A stretch of DNA of 29,954 nucleotides from Chloroflexota bacterium (lineage in GTDB: Bacteria; Chloroflexota; Dehalococcoidia; UBA3495). Under the pieces are notes generated by a model that was not told the origin of the DNA, searched no databases, and saw nothing but the letters and a program-made list of their open reading frames with translations. Below, piece by piece: positions 8,778 through 16,191 of this stretch (position 1 is the stretch's first letter; the number at the start of each line of letters is the position of its first letter). The stretch lies in the NCBI GenBank assembly GCA_022563275.1, contig JADFNR010000027.1, positions 1-29,954 of the forward strand, given 5' to 3'. The position numbers and the translations under genes were made by a program.

Positions 8778-9113
8778 ATGATTGTGCGTATCTATACTGG
8801 CGATGACGGCCAGTCCCACTTCGAAGACCTAGACGCCCCCAAAGAACCTGTCCAGCGCATAGCCACAAAGCCGGGCGAGGACTTGGTCTTCCGCACGTCC
8901 GTCGAGAACAGCTTCAGCGATTGGCACAACCCGTCCCGGCGCCAGTATCTCTTCGTGATCGACGGCCAGATGGAAGTTTCAGTAAATGATGGCACATCCC
9001 GGTTTTTCCGGCCGGGCGATGTGCTGCTGGCCGAGGACATGACCGGCCAAGGCCACGTCACCAAGTCCGTCGGCGGCGCCTATACCTCGGTCTCGATGGG
9101 TCTGCCCGACTAG
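8778..9113 (+). CDS. Small cupin-domain protein
   Basis: 111 residues, a single conserved beta-barrel cupin. The core reads RRQYLFVIDGQMEVSVNDGTSRFFRPGDVLLAEDMTGQGHVTKSV, with the typical G(X)5-strand turn and the PGDVLL strand of motif 1/2. Metal-binding His residues are sparse (one in GHVTK), so it may bind a ligand or sense rather than catalyse. GAGGAG at 8767-8772 precedes the ATG by five bases. It lies 22 bp after the molybdenum hydroxylase and is almost certainly co-transcribed with it, so it may be an accessory protein of that enzyme. Substrate unknown. Confidence 0.85.
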   Translation: MIVRIYTGDDGQSHFEDLDAPKEPVQRIATKPGEDLVFRTSVENSFSDWHNPSRRQYLFVIDGQMEVSVNDGTSRFFRPGDVLLAEDMTGQGHVTKSVGGAYTSVSMGLPD

Positions 9114-9157
9114 GGGGGTGATTCCGGCCATGGTTGTAGTCGAGTCTGGAATCGCGG

Positions 9158-9185
9158 TTGACAGACATAGCCCGTTATTTATAAT
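9158..9185 (+). promoter_or_regulatory. Consensus sigma70 promoter for the luciferase-like gene
   Basis: TTGACA (9158-9163), a 16-bp spacer and TATAAT (9180-9185) match the housekeeping promoter consensus at all twelve hexamer positions. Expected transcription start is about 9192, giving a leader of roughly 65 nt before the ATG at 9258. Confidence 0.85.
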
Positions 9186-9199
9186 GGCGATTAAATAAC
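9174..9199. promoter_or_regulatory. 8-bp inverted repeat overlapping the -10 box (operator candidate)
   Basis: GTTATTTA (9174-9181) and TAAATAAC (9192-9199) are perfect reverse complements separated by 10 bp. They bracket the -10 hexamer and the expected start site. This placement is typical of a repressor operator. No regulator gene lies beside it. Confidence 0.6.
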
Positions 9200-9257
9200 C
9201 CCGGCACTATTGCCAAATACACTGGTCAAAAATCAACAAGGGAAGGCGAAGTTAAAG

Positions 9258-10439
9258 ATGATTACCAAATTCGACAGCCTGTATGCCGGTCATGTGGATA
9301 TGACCGATGTCGGCTACGGTGGAACGGCGGTGAACGACCGCAGATTCGGCAATGACCATCTGATAACCGTTTACAGCAAGGCCGAGGCCATCGCGAAGAC
9401 CCTGGACGAAAACGGGTTCGACACCATGTGGATGGCGGAACACCACTTCCAACCGGAAGGCTACGAGTGCATCCCCAACCTGATCATGCTCAACGTTCAC
9501 CTGGCCCACCTGACCAAGAACATCAAGTTCGGCTGCGGCTTCAACATCGCCCCCATGTGGCACCCGCTCCGCCTGGCCGAAGACTTCGCCACCGCCGATA
9601 TCCTAACCAAGGGACGGGTGATCTTCGGGGTTGGGCGCGGCTACCATACCCGCGAGGTGGAGACCTTTGGTTCCCCGCTGACGGACCAAGACGCCAACCG
9701 GGAGAAGTTCGAAGAAGCGGTGGAGATCATCTTCAAGGCGTTCAACAACGAGTCGTTCTCCCATAAAGGGACGTACTACACGCTGCCTCCCGAGGTGCCG
9801 TACCGTGGGTACACCCTCAAGGAGCTGACCTTGGTCCCCAGGCCCCTGACCCTCCCGGTGGAGTGCTGGCAGCCCATCCAGGGCGGCACCCAAAGGGCCT
9901 TGGACTTCATGGTCAAGCATGGGATCAAGGGGATCCTCGGCGGCGGCGTCGCCGAAGGCGGCGCCATGGACGCCGTCATGACCGGCTACCGTGACGCCCT
10001 GGTGCGGGCCGGCAAGACCGACGCCGAACTCGGCGAGGGACTGAGCATCGGTTTCCATTACCATCTCGCTCCCACGGTGGAACAGGCCATGGACGAGGCC
10101 CAAGGGTTCTATGAGGAGAACACCAAGATGTTTGGCCCGTTGCGGCTGCACCGGGGCATGACTGATGAACAGATAGAGATAATCGGCGACCCCCGCCGGG
10201 CGCCCACGGCCGGCCTTCCCACCATCCAGAACGCTGTCGAGACGGGGGCCTTTCTGGCCGGACCGCCGGACCGGATCATCGAGCGGCTCAAGTCGGTCGA
10301 GAAGGAGTACCCCGGACTGGACCGGATCGGCGTCAGCCATCCGGTGGGCACCCCGCAGAGCGTGATCACCGAGCAACTGGAATGGTTCGGGAAAGAGGTC
10401 ATGCCCGCCTTCAAAGGCAAGGTCGCAGCCAAAGTCTAG
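9258..10439 (+). CDS. LLM-class flavin-dependent monooxygenase (luciferase-like)
   Basis: A 393-residue TIM-barrel enzyme of the bacterial luciferase-like superfamily, expected to use FMNH2 or F420H2 with O2 to oxidise an organic substrate in the cytoplasm. Evidence includes the early GFDTMWMAEHHFQPEGY block with the family EHH motif, LTKNIKFGCGFNIAPMWHPLRLAEDFATADILTKGRVIFGVGRGYHTREVETFG, and the C-terminal AGPPDRIIERLKSVEKEYPGLDRIGVSHP. I chose ATG 9258 (AAGGGAAGG at 9239-9247) over the upstream in-frame TTG at 9210, which has no Shine-Dalgarno. The gene has its own strong promoter and appears monocistronic. It is longer than the two ~300-residue family members in the window. The substrate cannot be predicted. 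Confidence 0.88.
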   Translation: MITKFDSLYAGHVDMTDVGYGGTAVNDRRFGNDHLITVYSKAEAIAKTLDENGFDTMWMAEHHFQPEGYECIPNLIMLNVHLAHLTKNIKFGCGFNIAPMWHPLRLAEDFATADILTKGRVIFGVGRGYHTREVETFGSPLTDQDANREKFEEAVEIIFKAFNNESFSHKGTYYTLPPEVPYRGYTLKELTLVPRPLTLPVECWQPIQGGTQRALDFMVKHGIKGILGGGVAEGGAMDAVMTGYRDALVRAGKTDAELGEGLSIGFHYHLAPTVEQAMDEAQGFYEENTKMFGPLRLHRGMTDEQIEIIGDPRRAPTAGLPTIQNAVETGAFLAGPPDRIIERLKSVEKEYPGLDRIGVSHPVGTPQSVITEQLEWFGKEVMPAFKGKVAAKV

Positions 10440-10514
10440 GCGGCCCGCCGCGATTTCACAGATGCCCCTCCGCATTTGGGCGGCAAGTGCTGAGCCTACA
10501 AACCCCATGGCGCG

Positions 10515-10543
10515 TTGACAGCGATTGGCCCCCACATTACACT
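10515..10543 (+). promoter_or_regulatory. Sigma70 promoter for the UGSC selenoprotein cluster
   Basis: TTGACA (10515-10520), a 17-bp spacer and TACACT (10538-10543). The -35 sits in GCGTTGACAGCG (10512-10523), identical over 12 bases to the promoter at 26337-26348, which also has TACACT at the same spacing. Expected transcription start is about 10550. Confidence 0.75.
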
Positions 10544-10640
10544 CCCATGAACCCGAAACCGGGCCGTGGTTGCCCATGTTCTGGACTCGGTTACAATGAC
10601 TATCGACGCCATATCCGGCCCCGGAAGTATTGAGAGCAAG

Positions 10641-11684
10641 ATGGTTTCCTCCGACGCGGTTAATCTCGGTGACGCAATAGACCTGATGTTTGAGACCGGT
10701 TGGACCGACGGCCTGCCCGTGGTCCCGCCAACCGAAAGCCGGGTTAAGCAGTTCGTCGATCACACCGGACGAGACCCCTCAGAAGTGATTGCTGAACTGC
10801 CTCCTCTGGGCGGCAGGGCCACCGTGGAACGTATCGCCGTGAACGCGGTGATGGCCGGCTGCCTCCCGGAACATATGCCCGTGATCATCACGGCCATCCA
10901 GGCCATGATGGACGAACGGTTCAACCTCCGCGGCGTGATGTGCTCGACCGGCATCCACACGCCGTTGGTCATCGTCAGCGGCCCGGTCGTCAAAGAACTG
11001 GACATCAACAGCGGCTACAATTGCTTCGGTTCGGGATGGCGGGCCAACGCCACCATCGGCCGCGCCGTGAAATTGGCCTTGGTCAATCTGGGCGGGGCCA
11101 TTCCCGGCGAGACCAACAAGGCGACATTCGGCCATCCGGGCGCCTACACCTATTGCGTGGCTGAAGACCAAGACGCCAACCCCTGGGAGCCCCTGCATAC
11201 CGACGTTGGTCTGGAGGCCTCGGATAGCGCCGTAACCGTCTTCCCCGCCGAAGCTCCCCACAACATCATGTACCATGCCAACGACCCAAGGAATTTCCTG
11301 ACGGTGTTGGCCGACACCATGTGCACCCTGGGCAACGTTCAGACCTACGTGATGGGCGATACCTTCGTGGTCATCGGACCGGAACACGCCCGCTTCCTTC
11401 ACGACGGCGGGTGGCGCAAGCAGGACATACGGCAATTCCTTTTTGAGCATGCCAGAAAGCCGGTCCGGGAGATAAAATTCGGCGGCCCGCCCCAGGGCGA
11501 CGCCGACCGCGGCCATTTCTGGCCCCGGTTCGTGGACGCCAACGACGACGACCAGATGGTCCCGATCGTTCGAGCAGCGGACCGCATCCACATCATGGTG
11601 GCCGGTGGCCAGGGCGGCCCTCATTCGGTATACCTTCCCGGCTGGGGCTCCCGCCGGGTCACCCTCAAGATAGAGCTTCCGTAA
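10641..11684 (+). CDS. Conserved protein of unknown function, upstream of UGSC selenoprotein
   Basis: A 347-residue, apparently soluble protein without signal peptide or obvious membrane helices. I do not recognise a characterised family. Well-formed conserved-looking blocks are ETGWTDGLPVVPPTE near the N terminus, PPLGGRATVERIAVNAVMAGC, GVMCSTGIHTPLVIVSGP, NSGYNCFGSGWRANATIGRA and a Gly-rich C terminus (VAGGQGGPHSVYLPGWGSRRV). Cysteines occur at about residues 74, 101, 128 and 172, which could suit a redox or metal role. In-frame starts are GTG 10566, ATG 10596 and ATG 10641. I prefer 10641 because GAGAG precedes it and the conserved block starts soon after. It lies 55 bp before the UGSC gene and shares its promoter, so a joint function is likely but unproven. 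Confidence 0.8.
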   Translation: MVSSDAVNLGDAIDLMFETGWTDGLPVVPPTESRVKQFVDHTGRDPSEVIAELPPLGGRATVERIAVNAVMAGCLPEHMPVIITAIQAMMDERFNLRGVMCSTGIHTPLVIVSGPVVKELDINSGYNCFGSGWRANATIGRAVKLALVNLGGAIPGETNKATFGHPGAYTYCVAEDQDANPWEPLHTDVGLEASDSAVTVFPAEAPHNIMYHANDPRNFLTVLADTMCTLGNVQTYVMGDTFVVIGPEHARFLHDGGWRKQDIRQFLFEHARKPVREIKFGGPPQGDADRGHFWPRFVDANDDDQMVPIVRAADRIHIMVAGGQGGPHSVYLPGWGSRRVTLKIELP

Positions 11685-11739
11685 AAGCCAGGCCCCTTTG
11701 CCATAAGGGGTAGTCCCGAACAGAGATCGAGGAGTAATC

Positions 11740-12309
11740 ATGGTAAGCGCACCTGGAGCGGACCTGAAGGCCCGTTTGAATGACCTGGGCCTGCTTTCGC
11801 CCATAGACCCAGACGCCTACTCCCGCTGGAGCGCGGCCCCGCGTTTGGAGACCATCCACGGCAAGGTCGGCGGCTTTTTGGGCAACCGTAAGGCCAACGC
11901 CAGCCTGTTGCTCCAGGGAGTGAGAGAGCTGCTGGACAAAGACTTTGAGTTGAGGGAGGGAATCGCGGCCGATAAGTACGTGTACTCCCGTCCCGCCGCC
12001 GACGATATCATCGAAGACCTGGCCTCACGGTGCGATTTCGTGGTGACCGCCATCGCCGATTGAGGGTCCTGCACCGCGTGCAGTGTGCACGACGCCATGG
12101 CCCTGGAGAACCGGGGAATCCCAACGATAGTCATCTGTACCGAACCATTCCTGAACTCAGCCTACCGTCACGCCAGCGTCTTCGGCCGCAAGGGTTTCCA
12201 GCCCTTGGGCATCCCCCATCCCCTGGGCGGAATAACGCCGGAGGCCGTTTCCCAACGGGCGGCGGAACTGCATCAGCAGATCATCGACGCGTTAACCACC
12301 GGCGAATAA
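11740..12309 (+). CDS. UGSC-family selenoprotein with in-frame TGA read as selenocysteine
   Basis: One continuous frame of 189 residues, broken only by TGA at 12061-12063 (residue 108). Downstream of the TGA the frame runs Gly-Ser-Cys-Thr-Ala-Cys-Ser-Val-His-Asp, then ALENRGIPTIVICTEPF, and ends with the TAA at 12307-12309. Upstream it reads DFVVTAIAD. The joined sequence matches the UGSC (seleno)protein family, whose defining motif is Sec-Gly-Ser-Cys and in which some members carry Cys instead. The following 40 nt can fold into a SECIS-like hairpin. The family has a presumed thiol/selenol redox role with unknown substrate, since Sec108 and Cys111 form a CxxC-like pair and Cys114 is nearby. 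GAGGAG (11729-11734) precedes ATG 11740. A conventional gene caller would stop at 12063 and perhaps call 12085-12309 separately. Sec insertion machinery is not in the window. Confidence 0.85.
12075..12094 (+). promoter_or_regulatory. Candidate bacterial SECIS hairpin after the UGA codon
   Basis: CGUGCA (12077-12082) and UGCACG (12086-12091) form a perfect 6-bp stem closed by the loop GUG (12083-12085). Two further C-G pairs (75-94, 76-93) form if A12092 bulges. The apical G is 20 nt after the UGA and the loop begins GU, both fitting the bacterial SECIS pattern. Competing folds exist because GUGCA recurs: 12069-12074 with 12078-12083, or 12066-12074 with 12085-12093. Confidence 0.6.
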
Positions 12310-12362
12310 CCGAAAATCACGCGGAGAGGAGAGTTACTCCCGCTTAATCACAGGAGAGATGA

Positions 12363-13250
12363 ATGGTCCGAGTAGGCGCGGGGACCCACGTTTACGAGCA
12401 GATGGAAAGTTGGGAAAAGCTGCCCGAAGGCTGGGTGTTGGGCCAGACGGCCATCGTTACCGACTCGCAGGACCGGGTATACCTGTTCAACCGGGGCGAA
12501 CACCCTTTGATCGTCTTGGACCGTGACGGCAATTTCCTGAACTCTTGGGGCGAGGGCCAACTGCCCGATGCCCACGGCATGTTCATCGACGGCGAAGACA
12601 ATCTCTACATGCCGGTCAAGAACAGTCACGTGGTATTGAAATACCGGCCCAACGGCGATCTGTTGATGACCCTGGGCGAGTGGGACAAGCCCTCGGACAC
12701 CGGCTGGTCCGGCGACTACAGCGAGCCGGCCAAGCAGGCCGCGGGCCCCTTCAACCGGCCCAGCGACGTAGCCCTGGACGGAGCGGGCGACCTTTATATC
12801 TCCGACGGCTACGGCAACGCACGGGTCCACAAGTTCAGCGCCGGCGGTGAGCTGCTCTTCTCTTGGGGCGAGCCGGGCAAGACCGGACCGGGCGAGTTCC
12901 ATGTGCCCCACGGCGTCTGGGTGCATACCGACGGCCGGGTATTCGTGGCCGACCGGGAGAATAACCGGATCCAGATCTTCTCCGCCGACGGTGAATTTCT
13001 GGACCAATGGACCGGCCTGGCGCGGCCCTGCGACATCTACATCGATCAGGACGACATTCTGTACGTCCCTGAATTGGACGGCTTCATGAGCATATTGAGC
13101 CTCGACGGCGATATCATCGCCGCCTGGGATAGCCCCCTGGACGCCGGGCGGGGCAACGGGGCCCATGCTGTATGGGTGGACTCTCACGGCGACCTCTACG
13201 TGAACCAGAACGTGGAGGGACACCGTTTGGTCAAGTATCTGCGGCAGTGA
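12363..13250 (+). CDS. NHL-repeat six-bladed beta-propeller protein
   Basis: 295 residues, all beta-propeller, with no signal peptide. NHL-type blades are visible as repeats of 'x-DxxxxLYVxDxxNxRVxKF-xxxGxxLxxWG'. Examples are PSDVALDGAGDLYISDGYGNARVHKFSAGGELLFSWGE, PHGVWVHTDGRVFVADRENNRIQIFSADGEFLDQW and AHAVWVDSHGDLYVNQNVEGHRLVKYL. Families with this fold include peptidyl-alpha-hydroxyglycine lyase-like proteins and lactonase-type hydrolases, but the blades alone do not identify a reaction. AGGAGA at 12352-12357 is five bases before ATG 12363. It starts 53 bp after the selenoprotein stop and is probably its operon partner. Confidence 0.85.
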   Translation: MVRVGAGTHVYEQMESWEKLPEGWVLGQTAIVTDSQDRVYLFNRGEHPLIVLDRDGNFLNSWGEGQLPDAHGMFIDGEDNLYMPVKNSHVVLKYRPNGDLLMTLGEWDKPSDTGWSGDYSEPAKQAAGPFNRPSDVALDGAGDLYISDGYGNARVHKFSAGGELLFSWGEPGKTGPGEFHVPHGVWVHTDGRVFVADRENNRIQIFSADGEFLDQWTGLARPCDIYIDQDDILYVPELDGFMSILSLDGDIIAAWDSPLDAGRGNGAHAVWVDSHGDLYVNQNVEGHRLVKYLRQ

Positions 13251-13282
13251 ACCTTGGAGCTTGAGACCCCGACGATAACTCT

Positions 13283-13322
13283 GTCATTCTGAGGCCCCGA
13301 CCAGTCGGGGAAGAATCTCGTT
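13283..13322 (+). repeat. Interspersed repeat copy 1 (GTCATTCTGAGG ... AGAATCTCGTT)
   Basis: It begins GTCATTCTGAGG (13283-13294) and ends AGAATCTCGTT (13312-13322). The centre is a perfect CCCCGA/TCGGGG hairpin with loop CCAG (13295-13310). Its ends match the second copy at 21204-21244 while the centres differ, as expected for a small mobile or REP-like element. It occupies the gap between the NHL gene and the next luciferase-like gene. Confidence 0.75.
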
Positions 13323-13431
13323 GCTGCCGGCCCCCACATTAAGGATGAGCAGATAAACCCTTCGCCAGACCCAAGGCGGCGATGGAGCACCAGGCTCAAG
13401 CGGACTCGAACCGACACTGGAGGACCCCCCG

Positions 13432-14445
13432 ATGCGGGCCGGATATCAAGTTGGACATGTCGTGCTGCGGGATACCGTGGACCACCAACAGCAGTGGCAG
13501 GACCACTTGTCCCAGTTCCGGGCCGCCCGCGACGCCGGTTTCGACACCTACTGCTTCGGCCACCATTTTCTGATCGACCCTTTCCAGCACTTCCAGCCGT
13601 GGACGGTGTTGGCCCGGATGGCCGCCGAGCCGGGGAACATGACCCTGGCCACATCGGTCCTGCTGCTGCCCCTGCTGAACCCGGTGGAAGTGGCGGAACA
13701 GGCCGCGACCCTGGACCACATAGCTGAAGGACGGTTCGTGCTGGGTATCGGCCTGGGCTACCGCGCCGAAGAATGCGAGGCCTTCGGCATCAAGATGTCG
13801 GAGCGGGGCGGCCGTATCACCGAGGCGATGCAGCTTATCCGGCGGCTGTGGACCGAAGAGGAGGTTACCCACCACGGCAAGTACTATCACGTAACCGGCG
13901 CCAAGCCCACGGCCCGCCCCTACCAGAAGCCCGGCCCCAAGGTCTGGCAGGCGGCCATGAGCGACCCGGCCATCCGCCGCGTGGGACGCTCGGGCGACAT
14001 CCTCTACGTGGGCCCGGCCCAAGGGAACCAGTCCATCCGGAAGCAGATCGACCTTTATCACGCCACGTTGGAAAAGAGCGGACATCAGATTCCCGAGGAC
14101 ATGGTGATCGTCAGGGAGTTCTTCTGCGCCCGGACCCGTGAGGAAGCCATCCAAAGAGCGCGGGCCGGGTTTGAAATGAAATACAAGGTCTACGCCGAGC
14201 AGGGCCTCCACGGTTCTGATGACGAACTGGCCAGGAAGGTAACCGGCGGCCTGGAAACCCTGATGGACGAGACCTTCGTGCTGGGCAGCCCGGAACAGTG
14301 CTTGGAGCAGATCGCGGAATACAAAGATATGGGTTTCACCGACGTTATCATTCGGTTGTTCTATCCTCAGATGTCCCAGGTTGAAGCGCTGGAGCACATC
14401 AGCCTGGTGGGCGAAGAACTCATCCCCGAGATGCACCGCCTCTAG
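13432..14445 (+). CDS. LLM-class flavin-dependent oxidoreductase
   Basis: 337-residue luciferase-like TIM-barrel enzyme. Diagnostic segments are AGFDTYCFGHHFLIDPFQHFQPWTVLARM, GNMTLATSVLLLPLLNPVEVAEQAATLDHIAEGRFVLGIGLGYRAEECEAFGI and the C-terminal LGSPEQCLEQIAEYKDMGFTDVIIRLFYP, all typical of the superfamily's coenzyme pocket and barrel strands. GGAGGA (13419-13424) lies seven bases before ATG 13432. It is the second of four luciferase-like genes here and differs clearly from the one at 9258, so they are not recent duplicates. It probably catalyses oxygenation or F420/FMN-dependent oxidation of a small organic compound. Confidence 0.9.
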   Translation: MRAGYQVGHVVLRDTVDHQQQWQDHLSQFRAARDAGFDTYCFGHHFLIDPFQHFQPWTVLARMAAEPGNMTLATSVLLLPLLNPVEVAEQAATLDHIAEGRFVLGIGLGYRAEECEAFGIKMSERGGRITEAMQLIRRLWTEEEVTHHGKYYHVTGAKPTARPYQKPGPKVWQAAMSDPAIRRVGRSGDILYVGPAQGNQSIRKQIDLYHATLEKSGHQIPEDMVIVREFFCARTREEAIQRARAGFEMKYKVYAEQGLHGSDDELARKVTGGLETLMDETFVLGSPEQCLEQIAEYKDMGFTDVIIRLFYPQMSQVEALEHISLVGEELIPEMHRL

Positions 14446-14477
14446 TGGCTTTGGCCTAGGGGCAAGCGAAGGACGCA

Positions 14478-14765
14478 TTGGGCGAAGCAGGCATCTGGAC
14501 CGCGGTGATCCTGATTGGATTGTTGGCAGTGGCGTTACGGGAGTACGCCCGCACCAGTGGGACCTTTGCCGCCCGCTTGGAACAGGTCAAAGTCGCGGTT
14601 ATGACCGGCGCCATAATCCTGCTGGGCGTAACGGCAGCCGTGTTAGCCGTGGGGTTCATAATCGCCGTCGTGATCGTGGAGATCTGGCGGCCGTTGGTGG
14701 TGGTCCTGGCGGTGTTCGCCGGATTGGTAGCCTCCGTCATTTGGCTAAATCGCCCCAGAGCATGA
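14478..14765 (+). CDS. Small hydrophobic membrane protein
   Basis: 95 residues from a TTG at 14478. Three probable membrane helices are seen: near residues 5-22 (GIWTAVILIGLLAVALRE), 40-68 (VAVMTGAIILLGVTAAVLAVGFIIAVVIVE) and 72-88 (PLVVVLAVFAGLVASVI). GAAGGA-like sequence precedes the TTG. No family recognised. It fits tightly between two luciferase-like genes in the same direction, with 41 bp to the next start, and its strong hydrophobic pattern makes it more likely real than a chance frame. Confidence 0.5.
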   Translation: MGEAGIWTAVILIGLLAVALREYARTSGTFAARLEQVKVAVMTGAIILLGVTAAVLAVGFIIAVVIVEIWRPLVVVLAVFAGLVASVIWLNRPRA

Positions 14766-14805
14766 GAGAGCGGCCCAAAATCAACGAAATACCCAGGAGA
14801 GAATT

Positions 14806-15702
14806 TTGGAAGTTGGAGTGATCTTTCCCCAGACAGAGATCGAGGCAGACCCGCTGGCGGTCAAGGATTTCGCCCAGGCGGCCGAGGATATGGGCTATGC
14901 CTATATCTTCATCGCCGACCACGTGCTGGGCGCAGACCCAGACCATCATGATTTTCCGGCGTTGCGCACCTACAACCATAGATCGGTGGTGCACGAGACC
15001 ATGACACTGATGGGTTATCTCTCGGCCGTCACGGAACGGGTTGGCTTGGTCACCGGCATACTGATACTGCCGCAGCGCCAAACCGTGTTGGCGGCCAAAC
15101 AGGCGGCCGAGGTGGACGTGCTATCCGGCGGGCGGTTGCGCCTGGGTATCGGCGTGGGCTGGAACACGGTCGAATACGAAGCCCTCGGCGAGGACTTCCA
15201 TAACCGGGGAGCGCGCAGCGCCGAGCAGATCGAGGTGATGCGGGCGCTCTGGACCCAGGATGTAGTGGATTTCCACGGTAAATGGCACAACATCAGCCAC
15301 GCGGGCCTGAATCCCCTGCCGGTCCAAAGGCCCATACCGATCTGGCTGGGCGCGGGCAGCTCCCAAAGCCCCACCCCTCCCGATTCTGTGCTGAAGCGGG
15401 TGGCCCGGCTGGCCGACGGCTGGTGCCCCAACTTCAATCCGGACGAAAACGGCCGCGCCATCGTGGACAGGGTCCACGGATTCATGCGGGAGATGGGCCG
15501 GGACCCCAACAACCTGGGGCTGGATGGCCGGCTCCGCACCGGCGGCAGGCAACCCGAAGACTGGATGGACGAGGCCAAGGCATGGCAAGACCTGGGCGCC
15601 AGTTACCTCTCCATCGAGAACCGGCAGGCCGGGTTGAAGACCGCAGGGGAACACATCGAGGCCATGCGCCGTTTCAAAGAGGCCACCGGATTCAATTTCT
15701 AG
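14806..15702 (+). CDS. LLM-class F420-dependent oxidoreductase
   Basis: 298 residues, a compact luciferase-like enzyme of the 'probable F420-dependent oxidoreductase' type. Visible blocks are MEVGVIFPQTEIEADP, YIFIADHVLGADPDH, ERVGLVTGILILPQRQTVLAAKQAAEVDVLSGGRLRLGIGVGWNTVEYEALG, and PVQRPIPIWLGAGSS before the helix RVARLADGW. The start is TTG 14806, supported by AGGAGA at 14795-14800 five bases upstream and by the N-terminal strand beginning MEVGV as in homologues. It lies 41 bp after the small membrane protein and 33 bp before the thioesterase gene, so the three are probably co-transcribed. Substrate unknown. Confidence 0.9.
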   Translation: MEVGVIFPQTEIEADPLAVKDFAQAAEDMGYAYIFIADHVLGADPDHHDFPALRTYNHRSVVHETMTLMGYLSAVTERVGLVTGILILPQRQTVLAAKQAAEVDVLSGGRLRLGIGVGWNTVEYEALGEDFHNRGARSAEQIEVMRALWTQDVVDFHGKWHNISHAGLNPLPVQRPIPIWLGAGSSQSPTPPDSVLKRVARLADGWCPNFNPDENGRAIVDRVHGFMREMGRDPNNLGLDGRLRTGGRQPEDWMDEAKAWQDLGASYLSIENRQAGLKTAGEHIEAMRRFKEATGFNF

Positions 15703-15735
15703 TGCGGATTCTTATGATGATGTGGAGTCGGACCG

Positions 15736-16191
15736 ATGGCTAGATTCGAGCCCAGAGACCCGGACTTTGAAGCCAAAGTCCGCAGCAGTTTCGACCGGCA
15801 GACCGCCATGCAGACCATTGGCGCGGTCATGGGGAAAGTTGGGCCTGGAGAAGTGGAGATAGAGATGCCCTACCGGGCCGATCTCACCCAGCAGCACGGC
15901 TTCATCCACGGCGGGATCGTTACGGCCATCGTGGACAGCGCCTGCGGGTATGCCGCCTTTAGCCTCAGCGCTCCAGACACCGCTATCCTGACCGTGGAGT
16001 ACAAGGTCAACTTCATCGCCCCGGCCAAGGGCCAGCGGTTGATCGCCCGGGGAGAAGTGGTGCGGCCGGGCTCCACGGTGACCGTCTGCAAAGGAGACGT
16101 GCTGGCCTACGACGGCGATGAAGAAAAGCTGGTGGCCACCATGCTCACTACCATGATGCTCATGCCCAACCGGCCAGACTTGGTGGGGTGA
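15736..16191 (+). CDS. PaaI-family hotdog-fold acyl-CoA thioesterase
   Basis: 151 residues. The hotdog-fold signature QQHGFIHGGIVTAIVDSACGYAAFS has HGG at 58-60 and the catalytic-type Asp at 67, followed by TVEYKVNFIAPAKGQRLIARGEVVRPGSTVTVCKGDV. PaaI-type enzymes hydrolyse aryl- or acyl-CoA esters in the cytoplasm, often to relieve stalled aromatic-CoA intermediates. That role would suit a genome with a benzoyl-CoA pathway, although the box genes lie 5 kb away on the other strand. ATG 15736 has GGAG nine bases upstream. Full length and intact. Confidence 0.9.
   Translation: MARFEPRDPDFEAKVRSSFDRQTAMQTIGAVMGKVGPGEVEIEMPYRADLTQQHGFIHGGIVTAIVDSACGYAAFSLSAPDTAILTVEYKVNFIAPAKGQRLIARGEVVRPGSTVTVCKGDVLAYDGDEEKLVATMLTTMMLMPNRPDLVG

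Noticed and set aside
9603..10763. 386-residue minus-strand ORF
   Set aside because: Antisense to the luciferase-like gene; no family features, and the His/Gly/Val-rich composition is typical of a shadow of a GC-rich gene.
10779..11804. 341-residue minus-strand ORF
   Set aside because: Antisense to the unknown-function gene and overlapping the selenoprotein start. Low-complexity His/Val/Gly composition, no Shine-Dalgarno.
12085..12309. Separate 74-residue ORF after the TGA
   Set aside because: It is in the same frame as 11740-12060, has no Shine-Dalgarno, and its start would cut through the conserved Sec-Gly-Ser-Cys block. It is the C-terminal part of the selenoprotein.
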